This document shows positions 48,525 to 59,350 of a DNA stretch of 64,000 bases, piece by piece. Origin of the DNA: Symbiodinium natans (Eukaryota; Sar; Dinophyceae; Suessiales; Symbiodiniaceae); the NCBI GenBank assembly GCA_905221605.1, contig CAJNDS010000424.1, positions 684,978 through 748,977 on the forward strand. The letters run 5' to 3'. How positions within the stretch are numbered: the first letter of the stretch is position 1; each line of letters opens with the position of its first letter. Made by a program: the position numbers and the translations under genes. The notes under the pieces were generated by a model. It ran no database searches. It worked only from the letters and a program-made list of their open reading frames with translations, and was not told the DNA's origin.

Positions 48525-48853
48525 CCCTGGCGAAGTCGTAGGATGCCCTGGGGACCGCCAAGCTCTCAAAGACAGCACCTTGGCCGCACCATCCAGCCAG
48601 ACATTGTTAAGTTAGGGTTCCTTTTGGGTTTAGGGTTGAGGGTTTAGGTGTTTTAGGGGGTTTGGGGGGTTTGGGGGGTTTAGGGGGTTCAGGGTTTCGG
48701 GTTTAGGGTTTAAGGTTTGGCTGGTTGAGGGTTCGGGCGCGCCAAGATTGCGGACAAGCATCCCAGCACTGATTGCTGTTGGTGACATCCAAGGTGCTGC
48801 AGGCGATCGAGGCTCTGGACGAGGAGGTCAGGGCTGTCTTGCTTTATTGATTT

Positions 48854-48950
48854 TCCCCACTTAGGGGTACTTGGAAATATTTTTTGGGTATTGTATTTCC
48901 TAAGAAGCAGCAAAACATATTTTCTGCTTGAGTTCCAAGTTCAGTATAGC
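48854..48950. mobile_element. Introner-like element, family I copy 2
   Basis: Shares with 20244-20350 the start ACTTAGGGGTACTTGGAAAT, the middle TTCCTAAGAA.CAGC.AAA and the end GTTC.AAGTTCAGTATAG. Confidence 0.65.
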
Positions 48951-49856
48951 CCAGCCCTTTCGGCGACACAAGTTCCGTCGTAGAGCACGCGAGATTCTTG
49001 GACCGTGTGATCTCTGACGCCTCGCAACCCTAAGGCCTCTAAACCCTATGCAAAAAAACGCACTTTACAAAGCGTCTTAACCCTCATAAGCCGAAACCCT
49101 ACATGAACCCTCTCAGCCGAAACCCTACATGAACCCTCTAAACCCTATAAACCCTTGTACCTCCTAAAAGCCCTAATCCTTAAGGTGTCGCCCACTCTGA
49201 CACGTCAGGTTTCGGCACTGCAGGTCAGCTTGAAGCAGGCTGAGGCTCGCGAACGCATGAGAAGCTTCTCGAGCCGGGTACCGTGTATCCCTAAACCCTA
49301 AACCCTAACCCTAAACCCTAAACCCCAAACCCCAAACCCCAAAACAGAAGGAGTTCCCCAAAACTAGGGTTCCGGGTTTAGGGCCTACAGGGTGGGGGTT
49401 CCTGTAATAATGAGGATGAGCGAGTTGTAGAGGGTACATAAGGGAATCCCCCGATCTGGGAATGCCTCATGTCTAAAATGATGGGCCGTTTTGGGTTCTG
49501 TATGATATTCTACTTGTTTTTTTTATATACCGTGTTAGTAATGGATTATGAACATGGACTATCATGTAGAGAACCGCACATGTTTCAGGAGGCCGTCCAG
49601 ACCGTGCTCGCAAGCCAGACATCTCCAGCCGTCCAAGAAAGTCTCGCGCAGAAGTTGGCGGAGGCGCGAAGCCCTGGTAGCGGTTCAGGGCTTAGGGGTT
49701 AGTTTTTAGGGTTTGCGGTTTAGGGTTTCGGTTTTAGGGTTTAGGGATTAGGGTTTAGGGTTGTTTAGGGTTTAGGCACGTCCGTCGCCACAAGGCATCT
49801 GCGTTCGTGGACGACACTGTCGCTTTCAGAGACGACGTCAAGGCTACGGTTGCCCT

Positions 49857-50095
49857 CTTGGAGGTTCATGGTACTTAATCTTAGTAGCTGAGTGAGCAAA
49901 CTCTGCACTTTTGGTATGCTATAATCCCCTGTAGAACTGAAAGCGTACACTTTTTGGGGGCGCATGAACTCAGCAACTAAGCTATTATCCAATTCTAAGT
50001 GCACCTATAACTGTACTTAGAACCATCTTGGGGCACTTCAGGGGCTTGCTGTAAGTACAGTTATCATTGGTTAATAAGTACCATGAACCTCCAAG
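49857..50095. mobile_element. Introner-like element, family A copy 4, between open frames
   Basis: Termini CTTGGAGGTTCATGGTACTT and AAGTACCATGAACCTCCAAG are a perfect 20-base inverted repeat. Flanking open segments are DVKATVALLE and DFQRAVGCLYEAKFQDLAHF. Removal of the element (one base of ambiguity at the join) connects them. Confidence 0.7.
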
Positions 50096-50197
50096 CTGAC
50101 TTTCAGCGTGCTGTTGGATGTCTCTACGAGGCCAAGTTTCAAGACCTTGCCCACTTCCTCCACATGAAGCCCATGAGGACTTCATGTTGAGAAGTAG

Positions 50198-50290
50198 TTA
50201 TAGGGGTCGGGATGATGACCAGTAGTATTCCCTTTGGGCCCCTTGATAACTGTACTATAATAGCCCAAAACCCTATTCGAATTAGTCAGG
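50198..50290. mobile_element. Inverted-repeat element, family D copy
   Basis: Begins TATAGGGGTCGGGATGATGACC and has TAGTATTCCCTT and CCCAAAACCCT; it matches 58890-59000 and, in part, 31185-31260. Confidence 0.5.
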
Positions 50291-50822
50291 CCCCAATACT
50301 ACACGTCCTGGAGCTGTGCCGCGCTGTGTCTTCAGGGTTTAGGGTTATAGGGTATAGGGCCTCAGAAGAAGGAGTGACGACTTCTGCCTTCTCTGGGACG
50401 ACTTGTTCGTGCCCGGTGAGCTCATGGTGAATAAGGGCCAGGACTGAAGGGTTTAGGCTTCAGGACTTTAGGGTTTAGGGTTTAGGGGCTGTCCTGCAAA
50501 CGACCTGCTGCAGATTAATGAATGGTGGGGCGCGCATTTTCGGCAATGGGGAGCTGGTGGTTCATGCCCTAACGGTTGCTGATTCTTGGATTTGCTCCTA
50601 CTGACTCTAGTGATGGCGTCGCTGGCAGTATTTTGTTATATGCCTTTTCTGAGAGCTGGGAACAGACTCTATATAGCAATGGGAAACCTCTATTCCAGCC
50701 TTATGTTGAATAGGAAAACCCTCTAGGATCACTATTTCATTCCGGCATTCTGCAGCGACGAGCCTTTCGCGCTGGAGCACATCAAGGCGCCTGCGCGAGA
50801 GTGTGCCTGCAAAGATTCGTCA

Positions 50823-50919
50823 TGGGTTTAGGGTTTAGGGTTTAGGGTTTAGGGTTTAGGGTTTAGGGTTTAGGGTTTAGGGTTTAGGGTTTAGGGTTTA
50901 GGGTTTAGGGTTTAGGGTT
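50823..50919. repeat. TTTAGGG array, about 14 units
   Basis: Perfect G-rich array in the spacer before the parvulin gene. Confidence 0.95.
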
Positions 50920-51048
50920 GAACCGCTTTTTGCTGAGCAACGCCTTCATGTCCTTGCCGACATGTCTTATGGCCGTTGAAATCCAGGCCCCCTAAAGTCG
51001 CTGATGGTAAACGCTTGCGCGCGCCGCCTTGGCAGCCCGGCTGGCTCA

Positions 51049-53992
51049 ATGCAGGGCGGCTGGCAGACGAAGGAAAGCCAAGTCCTATGTTACTTGGTGC
51101 AGCACCACGCGCGTCATTCGGGAGGTAGGAGGGGGTCCTAGGAGGGACCAGATCCTGGCTTGTTCTTGACGCCTCCCGCCCAGAAGCCGAGGCGAATTAA
51201 GCTCATGGTCTGTGGCGATAAGCCGGAAGCTGCCGGGCACAGAGGTAGCCTACGCGCGATTAGGGAAGCCGCGGAGCCTGATGACCTGGCGAGAACGCAT
51301 CAAAAGATGGACACGCTACCCCCCGGGCCCACCCCCCCCAGGGTGGGAGGTTGGGTCGCCTCCCAACGCTAGGAACTGACGACCGGCGGTCGAGTAGCTC
51401 GTTCTGACTCAAGATCCATTCTCGAAAGAACCCTAAACCCTAAACCCTCTGTCAACACCATGTCTGCTGGAGGTGCTTTGGCAGCTTCAAGCGGAGGATG
51501 CAAACAGCTTGGAGGCGCCACTTTGAAGCCGCGTGCGGGATAGCGCACATGCTATACCATTCGGTTCCACCATGTCAAATATCCAAAGGCTCCTATGTAG
51601 TACCCTTTTGGGGTAGTATACTAGAATGCCCTACTAACCCAAAAAATCCAAAAAAGGAACTACATTGGAGCCTTTGATTACATCTCAATCCGGTTAGGAT
51701 GCCGAAGATGACGCTGTGCTGAGGGAGGCCCTGGGGGGAGGGAGTTGGTAGGGTGAAACAGAGGATCTTCTCTTTTCTGAACTACAAGGACCCGGAGCTG
51801 GGGTTCCCTCACAAGCCCCTTAAAGCCAAGAAGGGTACCCCTTTTTATTCATAGGTTGCTCCTGGGTCCAGACAACCTCTGCTGTCATGTGCAGCTGCTT
51901 GGGAGCAACTTTTGGGACTGTGTGGTTGCTGTCAGGGCCCGCTGGACGGGGAGCAATTCTGCCGGGCGTTGGTACCATCGGTGCAGTGTCCCGAGGACCG
52001 GGGGGGAGCGGGGGGATGGGGTAAGGGCAGGGGGAGGTGTCAGGGTTGAGGGTTTAGAGTTCAGGGTTTGGTGAACATCACCGCAACAATCGCCCAAAGG
52101 GGAATCCTGATTTCGATCAACCCCCGCAAAAAAAGGAGCTTAATCCATAGCTCCCAGTCCGAGTGGAAGTATCCATGGTCTGCAAGCCATGGCCCCAAAT
52201 CAGCTGAAAACACTTTGAAGCGCTTTACTTGCTTATCTATCCCCTGCCTGTAGCAAACCCAATGTGCCTTGCAAATTTGGGAAGATGCCTTTGTTCAAAG
52301 CAAGGACCCTTATACTGTTGATTCCTCTAAGTAACGGGCATTGGGTTCCCTAAACCCTAACCCTAAGGATCCATGTACCCATATGGTATATACTTGGGCC
52401 CTAAAGCTACTACATAGGAACCCCTTTGAAGCCCAAGTATACACCACATAGGTACATGGATCCTTAGGGTAAACCCTGCTTTCCTGAAACCGTGGACCTC
52501 AGCACCCACAGGACTTTGCCAACGTCGCTCGCAGCTACTCCGCGTGTCCGGGGACGCGCGCGGACGGCGGAGACTTGGGCGAGGCTCGAGCTCATCGTGC
52601 TCTCGTTTTTTCTCAGTCAGTCCTTCCCTTGTCGGTACTGTGCCCTGGTTGGGTGCCTTGAGTGTATGGGGACATAAACCCTAAACCCTAAACCCTAAAC
52701 CCTAAACCCTAAACCCTAAACCCTAAACCCTAAACCCTACATAAACCCTAAACCCTAAACCCATACTCTAAGAGGGGCAAAAGGGAGCAAGAGACCGTAA
52801 CTTCGTGGGTGTGAGGGCTTTCGAGGGGCAGGCGCCATCACATTGAGGGTTGATCCAAACTAAGGGGATCTTTTGGGGGTTATGTCCTTACAAGCAGATT
52901 TTTTCCTTTGCTTCGGTTATCCCCCCAAAAAAAAGTATAGGGGGGCCGTATTAATGTAGCACATTCTTCTTTGTTTCGGTTACCCCAAAAAAGGTTTTTT
53001 AAACCCTAATAAGCCCTAAACATCCCTAAACCCTAAACATCCCTAAACCCTAATCCCCAATCCCCAATCCCCAATCCCTAAACCCTACCTCCAACAACCC
53101 GAGTCCCTGCGCAGGTCGAGCGCGGCCAGATGCACAGCGCCATCGAGGACAGTCTTGGAACGGTGAAGCCCTGCGAAACCCTAAGCCCTGAACCCTAACC
53201 CTAAACCCTAAACCCCCCCAAAACCCTTTAGAACCCTTTAAAAGCCTTTTAAATTCTTTAAAACCCTTTAAACCCTCTCCAACAGAAGCCTGGCAAATAG
53301 CAAAGCCATGCAAAGCTCTCACCTACATCTTGGACCTAACCTGAACGGACGCAAAACCCCGGCTGTAAGCCCTAAACCCCAGACCAAAAACCCCAAAACC
53401 CTAATGCCCCAAGACCCTAAACCCCCCACCCTAAACCCTAAACCCTAGATACCAACCTGCGCAGGCGGCGCTCTTTGACCCCGAGCTGGAACTCGGATGT
53501 CCCTTGGGGCCGGCCCGGGCCCGGGTTGCTACTTTAGGGTTTAGGGTTTAGGGTTTAGGGTTTAGGGTTTAGGGTTTAAGAGATCGGGGTCTGTAGAGGG
53601 GCTGAGGGTTTATGGGGCCTACAGGTTCCCAGGGCGTTATGGGGTTTACGTCATTTACAGGGTTTAGCGTCTAGGGCTTGCAGGGGTTTAGGGTTCAGGC
53701 TTATAGGGTTTCTATCGTTTTGTTTTTGGGTCTGGGGTTCATGAAGGGTTTCGGGCGTTTCGGGCCTCAGGGTCGTTATAAAGAGTTCAGAGACGGGACG
53801 GCTTTAGGGCTTCTAGGGAGTCTCTATGGAAGCGGCAGCCGAAACCCATGGGTTTTTGTCGGAGCTTTTAGGACGGGGTGGATCAGGGCTTCCTGGTATT
53901 TTGGATTTGGTGCATTTTGATGAATCACGGCGCCTGAGATTCAAACCGATGCTGGCTTCCACCTCCTCATGGCGAGGCTGGATGAGTGGGGT
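51049..53992 (+). CDS. Parvulin-type peptidyl-prolyl isomerase, multi-exon
   Basis: A parvulin rotamase, which isomerises peptide bonds before proline, can be assembled in phase 0 from 52512-52580 (DFANVARSYSACPGTRADGG, DLG), 53115-53162 (VERGQMHSAIEDSLGT), 53465-53512 (AALFDPELELGCPLGP) and 53939-53992 (IQTDAGFHLLMARLDEWG). These match the family motifs FA-x-x-A-x-x-x-S-x-C-x(n)-GGDLG, RGQM, GP and T-x-x-G-[FY]-H-[LI]. A likely first exon (ATG at 51049 to 51124, GTAGGA donor) ends VLCYLVQHHARHSG, matching the family's [CS]-H-[IL]-LVKH strand. One helix exon may be near 51452 (LLEVLWQLQAED). Exons between 51125 and 52511 are uncertain, and the donor after DLG would be GA. Introns contain telomere-like arrays and two inverted-repeat elements. 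Confidence 0.6.
51585..51690. mobile_element. Inverted-repeat element, family C
   Basis: CCAAAGGCTCCTATGTAGTACC is matched by GGAACTACATTGGAGCCTTTG at the other end. About 105 bases. Confidence 0.6.
51775..51880. mobile_element. Inverted-repeat element, family E copy 1
   Basis: ACCCGGAGCTGGGGTTCCC at the left and GGTTGCTCCTGGGTCC at the right, with GGGTACCCCTTTTT inside; copy 2 is at 57507-57620. Confidence 0.5.
52366..52472. mobile_element. Inverted-repeat element, family F copy 1 (uninterrupted)
   Basis: CCTAAGGATCCATGTACC and GGTACATGGATCCTTAGG are perfect 18-base terminal inverted repeats enclosing about 70 bases. Confidence 0.7.
52512..52580 (+). CDS. Parvulin exon with GGDLG motif
   Basis: Twenty-three codons after CACAG: DFANVARSYSACPGTRADGG then DLG. 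The diagnostic FA-x-x-A, S-x-C and GGDLG are all present. Confidence 0.7.
52677..52768. repeat. CCCTAAA array, intronic in the parvulin gene
   Basis: About 12 C-rich units, one join shifted (CCTACATAAACCC). Confidence 0.9.
53115..53162 (+). CDS. Parvulin exon with RGQM motif
   Basis: Sixteen codons after GCAG and before GTGAAG: VERGQMHSAIEDSLGT. It follows GGDLG directly in parvulins. Confidence 0.65.
53465..53512 (+). CDS. Parvulin exon before the GP motif
   Basis: Sixteen codons after GCAG: AALFDPELELGCPLGP. It is followed by a G/C-rich donor region (GCCCGGG). Confidence 0.55.
53939..53992 (+). CDS. Parvulin exon with GFHLL motif
   Basis: Eighteen codons after CTGAG: IQTDAGFHLLMARLDEWG, matching the final T-x-x-G-[FY]-H-[LI] strand. 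A TTTAGGG array follows within 15 bases. Confidence 0.65.
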
Positions 53993-54002
53993 GGGGGGGA
54001 GG

Positions 54003-55020
54003 GTCTAGGGTTTAGGGTTTGCGGTTTAGGGTTTAGGGCAGACGCCGTGTCGACGTGAGAGGTGGTTCCAAATCAGAGTCTGCTTCTGCGGGGGTAAAGT
54101 AGATCTCCTACATTTCTGCAAAGGGATTTTGGGGGACGCCCATGCCACAACAGTCCTTTCAGAAAATGTACAGGCCCGAAATGTAGCAGGTGGCCCAAAA
54201 GGGGCCCTCAGTTTGGGTGCCTCATATGTAATAAGATGCGATGCAGACCTTGTTTTGGAAGGACAAACTCCTAAACCCCAAGTCGCTACTGGAAACACCT
54301 AGCAAGGAAGTCAACCCTAAACCCGAAGCCCTAACTGGTCAGGTCTCTACATCATGATCCCTTGCCTTCTCTGTGCTATGATGCAGCCCTCTCGTCTTTC
54401 GATACCCCCCCACAACGGGACCTGAATTCAGAGAACTGACATGGCGCCTCTTTGCTGGCGTGGACCCAAATCCCCAATAAAGCCCCTACACGCTGAAACC
54501 TTGAAGGCCAAACCCATAAAGCCTCTCACCATCAACACACTGAACCATAAACCCTGCATAGCAGAAAACCCTGCGTAGCCTATCATGAGACCACCCCAAA
54601 ATCCGTCCTGGTTGCGGTAGCTACTCTGCTGTGCTCATTCTCCTTCAAGGAAGAAGAGCAGGGGCATCCTCTCCACCACGGATACTCGGCCAAGAAGGGG
54701 TTTGAGGGCTTGGGGGGTTCAGGGTTTGGGGCTCGAGCTCAATCAATGCAAGGGCTTGGGGCTTTGGGAAAACGAAGACGTCAGACTGCAAAATTTCATT
54801 CAGTCATTCAGTTGCTTTAGCCAAAGTTCTGCCGCCAGGCCAACCCCTAAGCACAATATTGTACATCAAAATCACCCCACCAGAAGCCCTAACAACCCTA
54901 AACCCTTTGCAACACAAGCGGGGGATTACAAAAATCGGGGACCCCCAAAATAGACCCCCAAATAGTAAGATTCCCTTATAAGAAGGACCCAATAAGGTAC
55001 CCCTCACATCATAAACCCCC
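54003..55020. other. Spacer with repeats between two parvulin-like units
   Basis: Contains a short TTTAGGG array (54003-54035), unassigned sequence with no convincing frame (54040-54910) and a family P inverted-repeat element (54921-55020: GGGGGATTACAAAAATCGGG and CACATCATAAACCCCCC termini). Confidence 0.4.
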
Positions 55021-55066
55021 CAGCGTGCACCTTAGCCACTTAAGGGTGCTGAGTGAGTGGGCCTAG

Positions 55067-55138
55067 GTCTCGGCCAGCCATATCCTGGTGAAACCGGGGC
55101 GCTACCAGGCCCCTTCCTGCGAGGCCATCGAGCAGAGT
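55067..55138 (+). CDS. Possible first exon of a second parvulin-like domain
   Basis: After GCCTAG the frame reads VSASHILVKPGRYQAPSCEA then IEQ. ASHILVK is the first strand of parvulins. A possible continuation is FWQDLAKMVLRPLASTGP at about 55860-55920, lacking the S-x-C and GGDLG residues. It may be a degenerate or divergent domain. Confidence 0.35.
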
Positions 55139-55551
55139 TCCGGAATAGGGTCTGGAGTTCGGGGTTAAGGGTCTAGGGTAAGAGATCCCAGCTAAACCCA
55201 GGGAGCTTCAGTAGTTCTGAGAATATGACAGTGTAGATCTCGAACTCAATCGGCGGTCCCGAGAATGAAATTTCGGTACATCGCTTACATGCGCAGTTTT
55301 TTGGCCCTCTGAGCCCCCAAAACCCGTGGAACATACCATGGACGAGGTGCACATGCACTTGCCGAACATGGTCGGCGAAGAAGCAGACATGACCAGGACC
55401 CGAGCCTTTTTCCTGCAGGGCTTGGGGTTTAGGGCTTCAGCCTTCTGCGCCTTGAAATATCCATGCTCTGTTCTCTTGCGCGCGGCTCCAGTTGACGTAG
55501 CCCTAAACCCTAAACCAACAACCGGCACCCTGTTGCTTACCCTGCAAGTGA

Positions 55552-55660
55552 CCCTAGAAACCCTACCCGGGACCCTCTTTACCTACAGTTGTATGGGGTT
55601 GTACCTACTACTTCAGGGCTATGCCTACTAAACTGTAGGTAAATAGAGTCTCAGGTAAAC
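55552..55660. mobile_element. Inverted-repeat element, family K
   Basis: GGGACCCTCTTTACCTACAGTT and AACTGTAGGTAAATAGAGTCTC are imperfect inverted repeats about 60 bases apart. Confidence 0.6.
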
Positions 55661-55673
55661 CCTACTTGGAGGT

Positions 55674-55844
55674 TCATGGTACTTATGACCCAATTATAAC
55701 TGTAGTTATACCCCACTTATAAGCCCCTTAAGTACCCCAACATGGTGATAAGTGGGTTATCAGTACATTGGGATAATTGGGTTCCTAAACCCTAAGCCCT
55801 AAGCCCTAAACCCTCAGCCCTACTAAGTACCATGAACCTCCAAG
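55674..55844. mobile_element. Introner-like element, family A copy 5
   Basis: Termini CTTGGAGGTTCATGGTACTT and AAGTACCATGAACCTCCAAG are again a perfect 20-base inverted repeat. A short CCCTAAG/CCCTAAA array lies near its right end. A diverged relative is at about 55995-56095. Confidence 0.7.
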
Positions 55845-56999
55845 TAGGCCAAGTTTTTGGCAGGACCTGGCGAAGATGGTCCTTCGCCCACTCGCTTCCA
55901 CCGGCCCTCTCACACCTGGCAGAGGCTCTAGGGGTTTACTTTGAGGTTTAGGGTTGCGGGTTTAGGGTTTAGAGTGTAGGGTTTAGGGTTTAGGGGAATT
56001 CTAAGTAGGGTTATAAGTATGGTACCTTTACTTATCACCATATTGTAGGGTACTTGTAACCCCACTTATAGCTACGCATGAACCTGAAAGTAGGGTCCAG
56101 GGCCCACTTCGAAGCCGTACTGTAAATGTGTTCCGCACGACGCTGACCTAGTACTTATAAGCTCTTTAATTTGCACGATCCCCAACCCCCCCCCCCCCCC
56201 CCCCCCCCCCAACCCCTCCTGCGCAGCAGACAAAGGAAGTCATGAACCCCTCCAGATCAAGCTTCAGAATCAACGTCAGGGGTTATCAAGAAGACCAAGC
56301 CCATGAGATTTGAACCTTAAGGCCCTAATTACACCCTAAGACCCTAAACCCTAAGACCCAAAACCCTAAGACCCTAAATCCTAAGACCCTAAGCCCTAAA
56401 CCCTAAACCCCGTTGGCCCAAAAACCCTACTACCCAGACCAGCCATTCGTATGCCAGCGCAGGCGCAAGACGAGGCAGAGCAACTGCAGCTCAAACGCCA
56501 GGCCTTGAATAAGGGCTCAGGGAAGTTCAGGGTTCAGGGTTCAGGGTTTAGGGTTCAGGGTTCAGGGTTTAGGTGTATAGGGCTTAGGGTGTCGGATTTC
56601 GGGTTTAGGGTTTGGGGTGCAGGGTATGGGGCAAGTTTAGGGTTCACATGGGGCTCCACCAAGGACTCCCCAAGAGGACATAGCAGAGGCAGAGTCCTCT
56701 AAATTAGGGTTTCTTTGGGGTTCCCTGTCACGATGCGGTTTCGGGTTTAGGGTTTCGGGTTTAGGGGTTGGGGTTCAGGGTTTAGGGTTTCGTGTGTCTA
56801 GGGCTTAGGCTTTCACCATCGTTTGGAGAACTGCTTCCGGTGCCGAGGCGTTGCGAGGAAAACCTGGTTTGAGGCTGCTCTTCAGGCCACTGCAGCTGAC
56901 TGCTAGATGCCCTCTTTCAGCACTTTCAAAGCCTCTAAAACCCCAAGCCCCAAACCCCAAACCCCAAACCCTAAGCCCTAAGCCCTAAACCCTAAACCC

Positions 57000-57121
57000 T
57001 AAACCCTAAACCCTAAACCTTAACCCTAAACCCTAAACCCTAAACCCTAAACCCTAAACCCTAAACCCTAAACCCTAAACCCTAAACCCTAAACCCTAAA
57101 CCCTAAACCCTAAACCCTACA
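57000..57121. repeat. CCCTAAA array, about 17 units
   Basis: Near-perfect C-rich array, preceded by CCCCAAA and CCCTAAG variants from 56940. Confidence 0.95.
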
Positions 57122-57244
57122 CCTGCCCAAACGTACTTGGAACGGGAAGTAGTTTGAGATACCAGGAACCCATGTAGGAGACCTGGTTCCACCCCGTAGA
57201 AGTCCACGAACTCATCTTCACCATCTCGGGCCCAGGAGAGGTCG

Positions 57245-57322
57245 TTTAGGGTTTAGGGTTCAGGGTTTAGGGTTTAGGGTTTAGGGTTTAGGGTTTAGGG
57301 TTTAGGGTTTAGGGTTTAGGGT
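57245..57322. repeat. TTTAGGG array, about 11 units
   Basis: G-rich array between the exon-like segments 57195-57240 and 57325-57398. Confidence 0.95.
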
Positions 57323-57400
57323 TGCCTTGGTGGTCAGACCTGAGCCGAAGGTGGGAGGGCGCCTTCATCTTCAACGTGAAGGGTGCGCCCGATGCTTTAT

Positions 57401-57702
57401 GTCCCTAAGGATCCATGTACCTTCGTATACACTTGGGGCTTAAGGGGGTTCAGGGTTTAGGGTTTGGGGTTTAGGGTTTAGGGTTTAGGGTATAGTCTGT
57501 ACTTCTAGGACCCGGAGTAGGCCCTTATTTCCTTTTTTAGGGTTGGGGTTCCCGTATAATCCCCCTGCAAACCAAAAAAGGGGTACCCCTTTTTCATTCC
57601 TGGCTACTCCTGGGTCTAGTAGTATATACTTGGGGCCCCAATGCTTCTGTGTAGGAACCCCGTTAGGGCCGAAGTATATACTATAGAGGTACATGGATCC
57701 TT
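57401..57702. mobile_element. Family F element containing a telomere-like array and a family E element
   Basis: Outer termini CCTAAGGATCCATGTACC and GGTACATGGATCCTTACGG are those of family F (copy 1 at 52366-52472). Inside lie a TTTAGGG array (57445-57493) and a family E element (about 57507-57620), giving a nested structure. Confidence 0.7.
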
Positions 57703-57784
57703 ACGGTGTTGCCTCAGCTTCTACGCAGGGGAATGTGCGTAGATGTTGGGTCGGCATGAGGCAGCTATAAAGTGGGTTTACGAA

Positions 57785-57920
57785 AATAGGGGACGCACAA
57801 AATTGACCCCCAAGTAGTAGGATTCCCTTTTAATAAGGATACCTAAAATGGAATTCTTAAGTAGTAGGATTCCCTTATAATAAGGACCCCAAAAGGGTGC
57901 CCCTAATTTCGGAAACCCCC
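57785..57920. mobile_element. Inverted-repeat element, family P, duplicated core
   Basis: Termini GGGTTTACGAAAATAGGGGA and CCCCTAATTTCGGAAACCCCC form the inverted repeat; the core AAGTAGTAGGATTCCCTT occurs twice. Confidence 0.65.
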
Positions 57921-59139
57921 ATAAGAAGCTCTCCGCGTCAATGTCTTTTGGGGCCTCTTACTGCATGTGGGAGAGACCCTAAGCCCTAAACCCGAAACCC
58001 TAAACCCTAAACCCTAAATCCTAAACCCTAAACCCTAACCCGGAGACCGGGGACTTCCAGGCATCCTCTCCGACATTGCTGGGGACATGATCGGGCCAAT
58101 TCACTTGGTGGAATCTCGGCGGCCATGGCCCACGAAGGCAAAGCCAAGGATCCCTAGAAACATCCCCTCCAAAGTCTCGCAGCTAAGCAAATCCAGACTA
58201 AAAAAAGGTCCTCCTTGAAGGTCTCATGCGTAGTTGCATGTAGTTTTATCGGGTGGTTATAGGTTATAGGTCAGGTTACACTACACCCTTGTGCTCGTGT
58301 TGCGGGTGAAGGCAGCAAGGATACATTGGAAGAGCACGGGATTTGGGTTTTCACCGGCGCGGCAGGGCGCGAATAGCAGCTCTAGTTCTAGCCCGGGATG
58401 AAAATTGAACCCCACGCCTCCAGCCGAGGACGGGTCACTGGGCACTGAGGAGGCCCGGTATCTTGGGGAGCTCCTCACCTCAGACGACGCCAGGACGGCC
58501 GCCCATGTGTCTTTTGGTTGATTCCTGGGTTTTTGGAACTTGGGTTTCGGGAGGCGCTAGGGAGGCTTCATGGTGGAGGGGTTGAGTTCATAGGAGCTTA
58601 GGATAGGCTGCTAGGCGCATTTAGACTGCTTTGCAAGGGGATGGGGGGGGGGGGGGGGTTAGAGTTTGGGCATGCCGGCGAGGACGACGAAGACGGATAA
58701 GGATGGCTTCGACGCACGCATGGACTGGGCAGAGACGGGCTGGCAGGACGGGCACGGGCTCCGAACCCTCAGCCCAACAAATCCTCTGAGGCAGATGCAT
58801 CAGCCACGAGACAAACTACTTGATTGAGCGGCGGAATATGGGTGCTGATCACATCAGGGCTGGGGGCGTGCAGGCGCAACTAGTGCGAACCTATATTATA
58901 GGGGTCGGAGTACATACTAGTAGTATTCCCTTCTAGCCCTTTATAAATATAACAGAATAAACCCCAAAACCCTGTTCTAATTATTAGGACCCCTATTTTA
59001 TTGCAAGTCCGTTCTCTCAACATTTAGACGTTGCATGCCTGATCACAGGAGTCTGAGGGCATCCTCGACGCAGACAGCATGTGCACCGCGCAACATCTCA
59101 GCACCGAACTTCGTTTATGTTGAGTATTGTTGAGTCTTA

Positions 59140-59260
59140 CTTGGAGGTTCATGGGTACTTAGAACCCCAATTCTAGCTGCACTTATAAGCCCCCTAAGTC
59201 CTCTAAGTAGGTTACAAGTACAGATAAACTTGGGGTTCTAAGTGCCCATGAACCTCCAAG
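59140..59260. mobile_element. Introner-like element, family A copy 6
   Basis: Termini CTTGGAGGTTCATGGGTACTT and AGTGCCCATGAACCTCCAAG. It is 121 bases, with an exon-like segment starting right after it (AAGGCCTATGCG). Confidence 0.7.
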
Positions 59261-59350
59261 TAAGGCCTATGCGCATGCATCGCGTGCCAAGGTGCAAATC
59301 CTCCTCCGCAGAGTGGGCGAAACGTTGGAGCATGCAAGGCATCCCAGCAA

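Larger units (their letters stand above)
46144..51040 (+). other. Exon-like segments of unassigned plus-strand gene(s)
   Basis: Open segments with plausible splice borders: about 46860-46978 (NSMLTAAKTTFQLPNAGIQD), 47217-47262 (AEQLFAELRPCFLN), 48090-48150 (LAWQEHLQGRASLLELGD), 48790-48830, 49205-49280 (VSLKQAEARERMRSFSSR), 49590-49688 (EAVQTVLASQTSPAVQESLA), 49776-49865 and 50096-50190. Most are helical and several look like coiled coil. No domain was recognised. The rest is telomere-like arrays and inverted-repeat elements; 46144-46850 and 50200-50800 hold nothing else I can support. Confidence 0.35.

Noticed and set aside
54026-54298. 90-codon minus-strand frame
   Set aside because: No motif, no splice support, and it starts and ends in repeat-derived sequence.
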